A stretch of 19,542 bases of DNA from Methanomassiliicoccus sp. UBA6 (GTDB lineage: Archaea > Thermoplasmatota > Thermoplasmata > Methanomassiliicoccales > Methanomassiliicoccaceae): contig DAVH01000061.1 of NCBI GenBank assembly GCA_002508545.1, positions 1 through 19,542 on the forward strand, given 5' to 3'. Positions 1 through 7,359 of this stretch are shown in pieces. The translations under genes and the position numbers were made by a program. Position 1 is the stretch's first letter; every line of letters starts with the position of its first letter. Under the pieces are notes generated by a model that saw nothing but the letters and a program-made list of their open reading frames with translations, made no database searches and was not told the origin of the DNA.

Positions 1-925
1 CCATGGCGATCATGACCCGCTGCTGCATTCCTCCCGACAGCTCGTAGGGATAGGATTTGGACACGTTGACCGGATCGGGGACCCGCACCAGGCGGAGCAT
101 GTTGACCGCCCGCTCGTTCGCCTCACGGACCAATGGCCGCTCGTACCTTCGGACCAGAGGTATCTTGGACATGAACCGCAGCAGGCGATCGTCAGGATTG
201 GCCTGCATCCGGCGGTACAGCTTCCGGTAGGTGCCGAGCATGAGGCCGCTTCCCCCGAATCCCTTGCCCTCGAAGGACTCGCCGCACTGCGGGCAGGTCT
301 TCGCATCGGGCTCCACCTTGGCGGTGCAGCGGGAGCAGCGAACATCGCCGCCGTTGTCCACCTTCTTAACCTTCTGATGGCCGTTGCCGGCGTTCTGCTC
401 GTCGATCCTCTTCAGGACCGCGGATGCCAGCTCCGCCCGCTCGTGGAGCAGGAGGACCTCGGCGATCTGATAGCCGGCGGTGAAGACCGGGTTGAGGGAG
501 CTCATGGGCTCCTGGAAGATCATGGAGATGGCCTTGCCCCTCACCTTTCGGAGCTCGTCCAACGGCTTGCTGACGATATCATACCCGGCCAGCTCGTGCT
601 TCAGCTGCTCCCTGAGCCTGGCGGACTCGGGATCGTCCTCGGCCAGGGCCTTTAACCTCTCGTCGATCTGCTCCTTCCTCTTCCTCGCCTCAGGGGACAT
701 GTTGTACAGGATCTGCCCCTTCTCGATCTTCCCCGGCGGGCTGGGCACCAGCCTGAGGATGGAGTTGGCGGTCACGCTCTTGCCGCACCCGCTCTCCCCC
801 ACCAGGCCTAATGCCTCTCCACGGTTGATCTTGAGGTTGACACCGTCCAGGGCGTAGACCGTCCCGGACTTGGTGTAGAAGTTCACATACAGGTCTTCGA
901 TCTCGATGATGGCCTCAGAGCTCAT
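1..925 (-). CDS. dppD: Peptide ABC transporter ATP-binding protein DppD/OppD, partial, with zinc-ribbon insert
   Basis: Cytoplasmic ATPase of a dipeptide/oligopeptide importer; the reading frame is open through the left edge, so only the first 308 residues are seen. Walker A GESGCGKS lies at 43-50, the Q-loop FQEPMSSLNPVF at 137-148 and the signature LSGGMQQRVMIAM at 296-308; Walker B is off the window. In typical DppD proteins the Q-loop is near residue 100 and the signature near 150. Here the distance is stretched by a charged helical insert (about residues 73-125) and by a longer insert (about 165-270) carrying CSRC (197-200) and CPQC (211-214), a four-Cys zinc ribbon. The start is ATG at 925 with GGAGGTAA just upstream, four bases after the permease C stop, so translation is coupled. 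A second ATPase (DppF) would be expected next but lies outside. The family call is certain; the role of the inserts is unknown. Confidence 0.93.
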   Translation of the reverse strand, partial: MSSEAIIEIEDLYVNFYTKSGTVYALDGVNLKINRGEALGLVGESGCGKSVTANSILRLVPSPPGKIEKGQILYNMSPEARKRKEQIDERLKALAEDDPESARLREQLKHELAGYDIVSKPLDELRKVRGKAISMIFQEPMSSLNPVFTAGYQIAEVLLLHERAELASAVLKRIDEQNAGNGHQKVKKVDNGGDVRCSRCTAKVEPDAKTCPQCGESFEGKGFGGSGLMLGTYRKLYRRMQANPDDRLLRFMSKIPLVRRYERPLVREANERAVNMLRLVRVPDPVNVSKSYPYELSGGMQQRVMIAM

Positions 926-929
926 GACC

Positions 930-1910
930 TTACCTCCTCGACCTCGGGTCCAGTATGTCTCTCAGCCCGTCCCCGAGCAGGCTGAAGCCCATCGTGAACA
1001 TGAGGATCATCAGGGCCGGGAACGTGACCACCCACCACGGGGTGTAGTTGACCCCTTGGTAAGGCACGGAACTTAGGAACCATCCCTGGCCGTCCGACAC
1101 CATCCTACCCCATTCAGCATAGCCGCTGGGAACGCCGAAGCCGATGTAGCTCAGGCTGGCGGCGACCAGCGCCACCGCGCCAAGGTCCAGGGTGATGCTC
1201 ACGATGAGCGGGGAAAGGGAGTTGGGGACGATGTGCCGGAACAGGATGCGGCTCCGGTTCGCGCCGATGGCCTTGGCCGCCTCGACATAGGTGCTCTCGC
1301 GTATCGTCAGCACCTGCCCTCGGATCAATCGCGCGTAGCTGGGCCACCAGACCAGGATGAGAGCGAACATCATGTTATCCAAACTTCTAGTGAGGATGGA
1401 GGCGATGGCCATGGCCATGATCAGGGCGGGAAGCGAGAGGAAGATGTCGGTGAACCTCATCAGCACTTCGTCGATAACGCCGCCATAGTAGCCGGCGATA
1501 GCCCCGATGACCAGGCCGACGAGGGCGGCGGTCAGGACGACGTACAGCGAGATGACGATGGTCGTCCTCGCTCCCCAGATGGTGCCGTAGTAGATATCGG
1601 CGCCCATCTCCCCAGTGCCGAGAGGATGCCCCTCGATGAACGGGGGCTTGGGCAGGCCGAAGTCCCTGGGGATGTACATGGCGTCCACCCCCTTGGGCGG
1701 GGCGAGGACCGGCGCCATGAGCGCGATGATGATCATGATAATAATCAGAACGAGCCCCAGCATCGCCGTCCAGTTGTGGCGGATGAGGTCCCAGGAGTTC
1801 TTCCACTCCCTTATGCGGGGACGAAGCTGAGCGGTTATGTCGTCAAGGTTGATGGTCGAGGACGAAGCATCCTGCTTGACCGTCATGCGGGATTCGGTAG
1901 TCGTGGCCAT
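930..1910 (-). CDS. dppC: Peptide ABC transporter permease DppC/OppC
   Basis: Inner-membrane permease subunit of the peptide importer, 326 residues, a normal length for the family. A cytoplasmic N-tail (1-45) leads into TM1 (about 49-70). The family motif GTGEMGADIYYGTIWGAR is at 98-115, and the EAA coupling loop, which contacts the ATPase, is at about 205-233 (core EAAKAIGANRSRILFRHIVP). The rest is hydrophobic helices ending in GDGLRDILDPRSRR, the usual DppC C-terminus. The frame opens further upstream at 1967, but that would overlap dppB; ATG at 1910 is chosen because GGGGTGA precedes it and overlaps the dppB stop. It sits four bases after dppB and four before dppD, an operon with translational coupling. 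Confidence 0.95.
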   Translation of the reverse strand: MATTTESRMTVKQDASSSTINLDDITAQLRPRIREWKNSWDLIRHNWTAMLGLVLIIIMIIIALMAPVLAPPKGVDAMYIPRDFGLPKPPFIEGHPLGTGEMGADIYYGTIWGARTTIVISLYVVLTAALVGLVIGAIAGYYGGVIDEVLMRFTDIFLSLPALIMAMAIASILTRSLDNMMFALILVWWPSYARLIRGQVLTIRESTYVEAAKAIGANRSRILFRHIVPNSLSPLIVSITLDLGAVALVAASLSYIGFGVPSGYAEWGRMVSDGQGWFLSSVPYQGVNYTPWWVVTFPALMILMFTMGFSLLGDGLRDILDPRSRR

Positions 1911-1914
1911 TGCT

Positions 1915-2934
1915 TCACCCCAGCTTGACCCTCGGGTCCAGGTATGCATACATGATGTCCACCACAAGGTTCGCGATCACGTAGATGAACGCGATGAGCA
2001 GGCAGAACCCGAGGATGGATGCCGTGTCCATCCTCAGGATCGATCTCGCGGACCACCTGCCCAGTCCCGGCCACGAGAAGATGGACTCGGTGAGCACGGC
2101 GCCGCTGAGGAGGGCGCCGAAGGCCAGGCCGACCACCGTGGTCGTGGGGATAAGCGCGTTCTTCCGAGCGTGCCTCTTGATGACGACGTTCTCTGGTAGA
2201 CCTTTGGCCCGCGCGGTCTTGACGTAATCGAGCTGAAGGACCTCCAGCATGCTGTTCCTCTGCATCCTCAGGATGAGGGCGATGCTGGCGAACGACAGCG
2301 TGACCGCGGGAAGGGCTAGATGCCACAGGACATCGGCGAAGAGGTTGAGGTTTCCCATGAGCAGGGAATCAATGGTCAGGAATCCCGTCCCACTTTGGGC
2401 GCTTACCGCAGAGATGAAGGAATCGCTGTACCTCCCGCCCTTGGGAGCCCAGTGCAGGTTGCTGTAAAAGAGGAGCAGGAGAAGCAGGCCGAGCCAGAAA
2501 ACAGGAATGGACACCCCGACCAGCGACACGACACGGGTGGTATGATCGAACGGCTTGTTCTTCTTCACCGCGGAAGCCGTCCCCAGAGCGATGCCGATGC
2601 CGACCGCAAGAACGATGCTGGCGAGAGCCAGCTCAAATGTTGCCGGTAAATAATATGTGATCGCGTCGGTCACTGGCATGCCCGCGGTCTTGGACCAGCC
2701 CCAGTCCATGTTCACAATGCCGCTGAGCCAGTAAAAGTATTGAACGTAGGGCGGCTCGTTGAAATGGTACTTCTCATAGACGTCGGCGATCTGAGAGGCG
2801 GTCATCTTCTCGTTGATGTACGCCGCAGCTGGGTCTCCGGCAAGGCGCGTCAGGGTGAAAATGATGATAGAGACCCCGATTAGCACGGGAATGATCATCA
2901 ACAGTCGCCTGAATATGTACCGTTTTAGACCCAT
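1915..2934 (-). CDS. dppB: Peptide ABC transporter permease DppB/OppB
   Basis: Inner-membrane permease, 339 residues, partner of DppC. The N-terminus MGLKRYIFRRLLMIIPVLIG followed by TM1 and the TRLAGDPA segment is the classic DppB opening. Further helices follow, and the EAA loop (YVKTARAKGLPENVVIKRHA) sits in the second half. The C-terminus, YAYLDPRVKLG, is also typical. Start ATG at 2934 has only a weak Shine-Dalgarno match (GTGA), in keeping with a very short leader from the TATA box at about 2963-2972. It is separated from the upstream binding-protein gene by 142 bases holding a T-tract and its own promoter, so permease and ATPase genes may be expressed at a different level from the binding protein. 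Confidence 0.95.
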   Translation of the reverse strand: MGLKRYIFRRLLMIIPVLIGVSIIIFTLTRLAGDPAAAYINEKMTASQIADVYEKYHFNEPPYVQYFYWLSGIVNMDWGWSKTAGMPVTDAITYYLPATFELALASIVLAVGIGIALGTASAVKKNKPFDHTTRVVSLVGVSIPVFWLGLLLLLLFYSNLHWAPKGGRYSDSFISAVSAQSGTGFLTIDSLLMGNLNLFADVLWHLALPAVTLSFASIALILRMQRNSMLEVLQLDYVKTARAKGLPENVVIKRHARKNALIPTTTVVGLAFGALLSGAVLTESIFSWPGLGRWSARSILRMDTASILGFCLLIAFIYVIANLVVDIMYAYLDPRVKLG

Positions 2935-2962
2935 CTGAATCGTTTCACGGAGCTGTTCTGCG

Positions 2963-2972
2963 CTATTTAATA
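2963..2972 (-). promoter_or_regulatory. Candidate TATA box for dppBCD
   Basis: On the minus strand the sequence TATTAAATAG lies about 30 bases before the dppB ATG. A start of transcription about 25 bases downstream would leave a leader of fewer than ten bases. The shared element at 3002-3012 lies 30 bases upstream of it, as at the dppA promoter. Confidence 0.45.
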
Positions 2973-3001
2973 CATATGATTCTTTTGTCCCTAATAATTG
3001 T

Positions 3002-3012
3002 GATACCCAGCA
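3002..3012 (-). promoter_or_regulatory. Shared 11-base upstream element, dppB copy
   Basis: Minus strand TGCTGGGTATC. The identical 11 bases occur at 5052-5062 upstream of the binding-protein gene, in both cases about 30 bases before a TATA box that reads TTAAATAGC or TTATATAGC. Identity, orientation and spacing suggest a regulator binding site common to the two promoters. No regulator is visible beside the operon. Confidence 0.45.
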
Positions 3013-3046
3013 CTGACGGCTGGTATAGCTTTCGCTACTTGTTCAT

Positions 3047-3058
3047 AAAAAAGAAAAA
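3047..3058 (-). terminator. T-rich tract after the binding-protein gene
   Basis: On the minus strand, TTTTTCTTTTTT begins about 19 bases after the binding-protein stop codon. Archaeal RNA polymerase terminates on such T-rich stretches without a hairpin. It could end or attenuate the transcript before dppB, giving excess binding protein over permease. Confidence 0.45.
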
Positions 3059-3076
3059 GAAGGTTTGAAGGAGTTT

Positions 3077-4939
3077 TTACCACAGCCTGACGACAGCGGC
3101 CGAAAGCTCATCGAGCACGGTGGCAGAGGAAGTATCCTCGGTCGGGGTCTTGGCCGCCTTCAGATACTCCTTGGCCTTCTCTAGGCTGTACTCGTAGACC
3201 GGCACATCGGCGTCGTAACCGAACATGCCCTTCGGAATGACTCCATTGGGCTGTATGGCCGTTCCCTGCATGGTCTGTTCGATGTACACGCCATAGTTGA
3301 AGGCGTGCGCGAACGCCAGCCTGACGTTCTTGTCCGCGAAGAAGTCCGCGGGAACGTTGGTCAGGTCAGGGTTGGCACCGGTCAGGTTCAGGTTCTGGTT
3401 CAGACCCATGAAGTCCACATTGAAGGACGGGAGGCCAGTGTGCAGCACAACGCCCTCCATGGCCTCTATGGTGGTCTTCTGGGTGCGGGGCACGTAGATA
3501 GCGTCAGCATCACCGTTCTGCAGCTGCAGGATCCTGGCATTGGTCTCCGGAACCTGGTTGATGATCACATGGGCCAGAGCAGCGGGGTCCCTCCAGTAGT
3601 TGTCGTTGCGGTCCAGCTTGAAGAAGGAGTCCTTCGCGACCTCTCCCAGAGTGAACGGCCCGGTCCCCATCATGTGGGTGGCCATGTAGTCGTAGCCAGC
3701 CTTGGTCAGGCCGCCATTGGCCTCGACGTACTCCTTGTCCACGATCGAGCCGGCGTTGAAGGCCAGCGCGCTCAGGAACGCAGGGTACGCCTGGGTCAGG
3801 TTGAACTGCACGGTGTTGCCGTCGACCCAGATGGCCGCGTCGCACATCGCCTGGGTGATCTCAGGCTGGATCGCACCGGACGTGGAGAAGGTGGCCATGC
3901 CGTAGTTGTAGTAGTCAGGTATCAGCACCTGGCCGTACATCCAGAACGGCCCGTGGGGGTCGTTCAGCATCAGGCCGCGGTCGAAGCTGTACTTGACGTC
4001 CTCAGCGGTCAGGGGGTTCCCGTTGCTGAACTCGACACCGGTGCGGATGTTGAACCTGTAGGTCAGGCCGTCCGCGGAGATGCCGCCGTTCTCAACGGTC
4101 GGGACCTCGGTAGCCAGCATCGGGATCAGGTCGTTGCCGGAGTCGCCGTCGTACCACACCAGGGTCTCGTACACGTTCTGGAGCAGCTCGCCACCAACGG
4201 TCTCGTAGTCGACGGCAGGGTCGAAGCTCTCGGCGTTGCCATCGATGGTCGCGTACCTGAAGGTGTCAGGCTCAGGAGCGGAGGCGTCCTTGCTCAGCAC
4301 GTAGTAGTACAGGTTGGAATACATCGGGTTGTAGTAATAGCCGTTGACGTAGTCCTTCTGCACCGCGAAGTTGTTGGCCTGGGCGGTCCAGAGATAGAGG
4401 CACTCCTCGAACATGTCATGGCTGATCTCTGAGTAGAGAGCAGCTCTCTGGTCCGCATCGAGCTCCGCAGCGGCAGCAGCGATCTTGCCATCAAGGGTCT
4501 CGTTAGCGTAGCCGATCATCGAGGCATAGGTGCCGCTGGACATGTAGAACGGCTGGAGATAGTCGTCCGGGTCAGCGTAGTCAGGCGCCCATCCCAGGAA
4601 CATCGCGGCCATCTTTCCGGTCTTCCTATACTCGAGGTAGTTGGACCACTCGAGAGGGGTGACCGTGATCTTGATCTTGCCGGGGTTCAGGGACTCCAGG
4701 CCTTCCTTGATCAGCTCACATGCAGTCTGACGGGCAGTATTTCCGGAGTTGTAGAATATCTCCAGATTAAAGCCCTCATCAAGCCAATTGTCTGCCCTTT
4801 GAGCCTTGCCCTGGTTTCCGAGGAGCAAGACGGCAGCAGCAACGGCAGCTACAAGAAGCACGGCCACCACGATGATAGCTAGAAGCTTCTTGCTGATGCC
4901 GCCCTTTTTTGCAGCAGGTGCACTCGCACTACCTTCCAT
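3077..4939 (-). CDS. dppA: Membrane-anchored peptide-binding protein (SBP_bac_5), circularly permuted
   Basis: Extracytoplasmic solute-binding protein of the peptide importer, 620 residues. An N-terminal tail and one uncleaved TM helix (about 17-41, no lipobox cysteine) tether it to the outer face of the membrane. Residues 52-217 (GFNLEIFYNSGN, LGWAPDYADPDDYLQPF, YVNGYYYNPMYSNLYYYVLS) form what is normally the C-terminal segment of the family. A linker, DASAPEP, then joins it to the normal N-terminal start at about 226 (FRYATIDGNAESFDPA), followed by LTYRFNIRTGVEFSNGNPLT, MGTGPF and VRLAFAHAFNYGVYIE. The chain ends after EKAKEYLKAA with a 24-residue unrelated tail. Both pieces together make one complete binding protein, so the order is permuted rather than duplicated. 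ATG at 4939 has a strong GGAGG site. It heads the dpp operon. Confidence 0.9.
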   Translation of the reverse strand: MEGSASAPAAKKGGISKKLLAIIVVAVLLVAAVAAAVLLLGNQGKAQRADNWLDEGFNLEIFYNSGNTARQTACELIKEGLESLNPGKIKITVTPLEWSNYLEYRKTGKMAAMFLGWAPDYADPDDYLQPFYMSSGTYASMIGYANETLDGKIAAAAAELDADQRAALYSEISHDMFEECLYLWTAQANNFAVQKDYVNGYYYNPMYSNLYYYVLSKDASAPEPDTFRYATIDGNAESFDPAVDYETVGGELLQNVYETLVWYDGDSGNDLIPMLATEVPTVENGGISADGLTYRFNIRTGVEFSNGNPLTAEDVKYSFDRGLMLNDPHGPFWMYGQVLIPDYYNYGMATFSTSGAIQPEITQAMCDAAIWVDGNTVQFNLTQAYPAFLSALAFNAGSIVDKEYVEANGGLTKAGYDYMATHMMGTGPFTLGEVAKDSFFKLDRNDNYWRDPAALAHVIINQVPETNARILQLQNGDADAIYVPRTQKTTIEAMEGVVLHTGLPSFNVDFMGLNQNLNLTGANPDLTNVPADFFADKNVRLAFAHAFNYGVYIEQTMQGTAIQPNGVIPKGMFGYDADVPVYEYSLEKAKEYLKAAKTPTEDTSSATVLDELSAAVVRLW

Positions 4940-4979
4940 ACAGTTTCCTCCTTAACGACGTCCTCCCGTTAATAAAAAT

Positions 4980-4996
4980 GGGATAGACATTATCCC
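4980..4996. promoter_or_regulatory. Inverted repeat in the binding-protein promoter/leader
   Basis: GGGATA, five bases, TATCCC: six-base perfect arms. It falls about 20-40 bases downstream of the TATA box, over the predicted transcription start and 40 bases before the ATG. It could be an operator or a small leader hairpin. Confidence 0.35.
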
Positions 4997-5013
4997 TTGA
5001 TAACACGACATTG

Positions 5014-5023
5014 CTATATAATA
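5014..5023 (-). promoter_or_regulatory. TATA box for the binding-protein gene
   Basis: Minus strand TTATTATATAG in an AT-rich stretch, about 75-85 bases before the ATG. It predicts a start near 4990 and a leader of about 50 bases that holds the GGAGG ribosome site. The shared 11-base element lies 29 bases upstream. Confidence 0.5.
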
Positions 5024-5051
5024 ATTATCGGACATTTCTTAAAATGATTAG

Positions 5052-5062
5052 GATACCCAGCA
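5052..5062 (-). promoter_or_regulatory. Shared 11-base upstream element, dppA copy
   Basis: Minus strand TGCTGGGTATC, identical to the copy at 3002-3012 and at nearly the same distance from its TATA box. Candidate activator or repressor site for the peptide transporter. Confidence 0.45.
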
Positions 5063-5120
5063 TCAAATTTAATAAACCTATATAAATTCTAATAATGATT
5101 GAAAAATCGCCCTTTTTATC

Positions 5121-5126
5121 AAAAAA
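5121..5126 (-). terminator. T-tract terminator after mptE
   Basis: Minus strand TTTTTT about 36 bases after the mptE stop, followed by a second T5 run at 5102-5106. This suits a hairpin-free archaeal terminator for the DUF373-mptE transcript, just before the dpp promoter. Confidence 0.4.
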
Positions 5127-5161
5127 TGAAATGAGAAGCGGTCGCCTGGAACGATGATTTG

Positions 5162-5872
5162 TCAATTTCTTACTTTTCCGTACCCGTGGATATCACTAGG
5201 GATAAAATTCGAGGTTAGCTCTACCTCCGGAGGGTTTAGGTCCCAAATGAGGCGTCGGGCCTCCTCGAGCTTCCGGCGCTTCACCTCCGGATCCTTTCCC
5301 TCCTTCGGCCTAGGGGTCGAGAGATCGAACCCCTCAAGTCGGATCCTTCTCGCTCCGAAATGCCGTGCTAGCATCACCGCCCGGTCCCCGTCGGTGAATC
5401 CCCCGAAGTTGTAGACCTGGTCGAACGGCCGGGATTGCGTGGTCATCATGATCGCGCCGCTGAACCACGGAACGTACCGCTTCAGCGCGTCGATGTTGTC
5501 ACCATGCGCCAGGATGACCGCCACCGACCCCTGGGCGTTGGCCGAGAGCTGGTCCGCCACATCCCCGTCCAGATCGGTGACGATGATGTCCGGCACTCTG
5601 CCCAGGGTGTGCATCAGCTTGGACGTGGCGCCGTCGGCGGTGATGACCGTTCCCTGCGGGGGATCGGCGATGAGCTCGGACTCCAGGTCCGGGCCGTCCC
5701 CCACGACGGTGACTTCCTTGGCGATGAGCCGACCCAGGCACACGGGCCCGCACAGCGTCTTCCGGGAGCCGAGTTCGTGGAGGACCCGCGCGGCCCGCTC
5801 GTCCTCCTGGACCGAGAACCCGAACTCCTTCACGATCCTGAGGTAGTGCGGTTCCCACTCCGGGAAGTCCAT
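5162..5872 (-). CDS. mptE: 6-hydroxymethyl-7,8-dihydropterin pyrophosphokinase, MptE-like
   Basis: Archaeal DUF115/MptE family enzyme, 236 residues. It transfers pyrophosphate from ATP to 6-hydroxymethyl-7,8-dihydropterin, activating the pterin for tetrahydromethanopterin (or an archaeal folate analogue). Visible family blocks in order: VVGDGPDLES (56-65), TADGATSKL (78-86), DIIVTDLDGD (95-104), LAHGDN (121-126), TTQSRPFDQVYNFGGFTDGDRA (144-165) and RLEGFDLS (178-185), with a basic C-terminal region. These metal- and nucleotide-binding acidic motifs are intact. Start ATG at 5872 lies eight bases after the upstream DUF373 stop with AGGTGGG in between, so the two genes form one operon. Confidence 0.9.
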   Translation of the reverse strand: MDFPEWEPHYLRIVKEFGFSVQEDERAARVLHELGSRKTLCGPVCLGRLIAKEVTVVGDGPDLESELIADPPQGTVITADGATSKLMHTLGRVPDIIVTDLDGDVADQLSANAQGSVAVILAHGDNIDALKRYVPWFSGAIMMTTQSRPFDQVYNFGGFTDGDRAVMLARHFGARRIRLEGFDLSTPRPKEGKDPEVKRRKLEEARRLIWDLNPPEVELTSNFIPSDIHGYGKVRN

Positions 5873-5880
5873 GTTCCCAC

Positions 5881-7026
5881 CTATTCGGGGCTCTCCAGCT
5901 TCTCGCCGGCCTCCGACCCCTTCCTGTTCCCGTTCATCCCCCGGAGGGACGTGTTAAGCAGGGCGCCGAACACCGCCAGCAGGAACCCGGCCATGATCTC
6001 CATGAAGATCACCGCCTGGTCGTAGCTGCGGAAGCCGAAGAACACCTGGGTGGCGTCCAGTGCGCCCTGCAGTATGAACCCCAGGGCAAAGATGGTGACC
6101 GACGCCACGAGGTATGAGTACTGCAGTATTCCCTTCGCCAGGTAATCGTTGATGAACAGGCCCACCTGGAAGGTGAAGTACGCGAACACGCACATCCACA
6201 TGAAGCCCCCGACGAAGAGGATCATCATCTCCAGCAGCTCTGCCTCGGGGTCCGCGAACGCCGCGTCCAGGCCGTACAGTATCCCCAGCAGGAAGATCAT
6301 GATCGACAGGACCGCGAAGGGGATCATGGTGCTTCCTTCCCGGACCGCTGTCCGTGTATCCTTCCACCAATCCCTGGCCCTATCACCGGCCTTGTATGCG
6401 AACATGATCAGGTAGAACCCGACCACCGCCCATATCATCGCCAGCCCCATGTTGGTGAAGGACACCTCGGATGACCCCTGGAACAGCATGATTATGGGGT
6501 CCAGGAGGGCGAAGATGCCGAACACCAGGAGCGCCAGCCCGATGGGGACGACGATCCTTTTCCTGATCTTCTCGTCGTTCAGCATCTTGATCAGGATGTA
6601 GTAGGTGCCCTCGACGGTCGGCGCCTGCTTGACGAAGACCTTGCGCACCGAGTCCACCTTGACCCGCGAGGATACCACCGGGTAGATGTACTCGTCCTCC
6701 GCGCCGTCGGACACCAGGACCACGCGGTCCGGCTTGACCATTCCCAGGACCGTTTCCAGCTGCGTGGACAGGACCAGGTCGCTCTCATAGCCGACACGCA
6801 TGTCGCCGCACAGGGTGGCGATCTCCACGTCCATGCCCTTCTTCACCATCTCGTCGTACAGGCTTATGGCCGCGAGCAGGGTGTTGGTGTCGGAATCCTC
6901 TGCGTCCTTAAGGCCGAGCGCAACGGCTGCCTTGAGGTTTTCCTCCCGGCCGACGAAAGGACTGTTCAGGCCAGCCTTGACCCCGAAGTCGTCGTCCCGG
7001 TCCACGCAGAGAACAAGGGTCTTCAT
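5881..7026 (-). CDS. DUF373 family membrane protein
   Basis: 381 residues. The N-terminal soluble domain (1-155) opens MKTLVLCVDRDDDFG and contains DTNTLLAAISLYDEM and VVLVSDGAEDEYIYPVVSSR, the conserved blocks of the archaeal DUF373 family. The rest has six hydrophobic segments (about 158-183, 190-210, 233-254, 264-291, 303-326 and 338-360) and a charged tail. The biochemical function of the family is not known to me. The aspartate-rich start and the SDGAEDE block hint at nucleotide or metal binding, which is inference only. It is the first gene of the operon with mptE, an arrangement that may link it to pterin metabolism. Start ATG at 7026 has a TATA-like box about 30 bases upstream. Confidence 0.85.
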   Translation of the reverse strand: MKTLVLCVDRDDDFGVKAGLNSPFVGREENLKAAVALGLKDAEDSDTNTLLAAISLYDEMVKKGMDVEIATLCGDMRVGYESDLVLSTQLETVLGMVKPDRVVLVSDGAEDEYIYPVVSSRVKVDSVRKVFVKQAPTVEGTYYILIKMLNDEKIRKRIVVPIGLALLVFGIFALLDPIIMLFQGSSEVSFTNMGLAMIWAVVGFYLIMFAYKAGDRARDWWKDTRTAVREGSTMIPFAVLSIMIFLLGILYGLDAAFADPEAELLEMMILFVGGFMWMCVFAYFTFQVGLFINDYLAKGILQYSYLVASVTIFALGFILQGALDATQVFFGFRSYDQAVIFMEIMAGFLLAVFGALLNTSLRGMNGNRKGSEAGEKLESPE

Positions 7027-7048
7027 TCGATTGCCTATCCAGTTCCAT

Positions 7049-7060
7049 TCTAAATAATAT
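7049..7060 (-). promoter_or_regulatory. Candidate TATA box for the DUF373-mptE operon
   Basis: Minus strand AATATTATTTAG sits about 25-35 bases before the DUF373 ATG. The predicted transcript would have no or a very short leader. Confidence 0.4.
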
Positions 7061-7317
7061 TTTGGTGGCAGTGGATGATTGGCCTAGGCTTTCCTTCCCC
7101 TCCTTGCCGTCCGGAGAGGCCAGGTCCGTCAAGCAGGCGCCGTGCGCGCATCCCCCGGGCGGCATATTATCATTCTCAGTTCTTACGATGACAGCAAAGC
7201 TCATAATGAGCCCATGTATTCCACCGGCTTGCCAGGAAGACGAAGGAAGCTCGTCCAGAAGGTGTCGCGAGCCATGGAAGGAGCGCAACCTCTCAAAAGG
7301 TGAGTTTTCTGGCAAAA
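7061..7317. other. Divergent intergenic spacer
   Basis: Spacer between the DUF373 operon (minus) and the zinc-ribbon operon (plus). Short open frames cross it on both strands, but none has a ribosome site, a recognisable motif or a convincing composition. I see no tRNA, repeat or clear RNA structure. The ends hold the two divergent promoters. Confidence 0.4.
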
Positions 7318-7318
7318 C

Positions 7319-7330
7319 GATTATAATAAT
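7319..7330 (+). promoter_or_regulatory. Candidate TATA box for the zinc-ribbon/MBL operon
   Basis: GATTATAATAAT, about 30-40 bases before ATG 7360. A start about 25 bases downstream falls after the in-frame ATG at 7339, which is the main reason to prefer ATG 7360 as the true start. Confidence 0.4.
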
Positions 7331-7359
7331 GTAGGATAATGCAACGGGAAGGCAGGTTC

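Noticed and set aside
3305..4432. Long open frame of 375 codons on the plus strand opposite the binding protein
   Set aside because: It mirrors codon structure of the real minus-strand gene, has no ribosome site and gives a His/Val/Gly-rich product without motifs.
3077..4939. Binding protein read as two fused fragments of different binding proteins
   Set aside because: The two parts do not overlap in content and together make exactly one complete protein with compatible ends, so permutation is simpler; a two-source origin is still possible.
7062..7334. 90-codon open frame in the DUF373/zinc-ribbon spacer
   Set aside because: No ribosome site or motif; it overlaps the likely promoters and its composition is unlike a protein.
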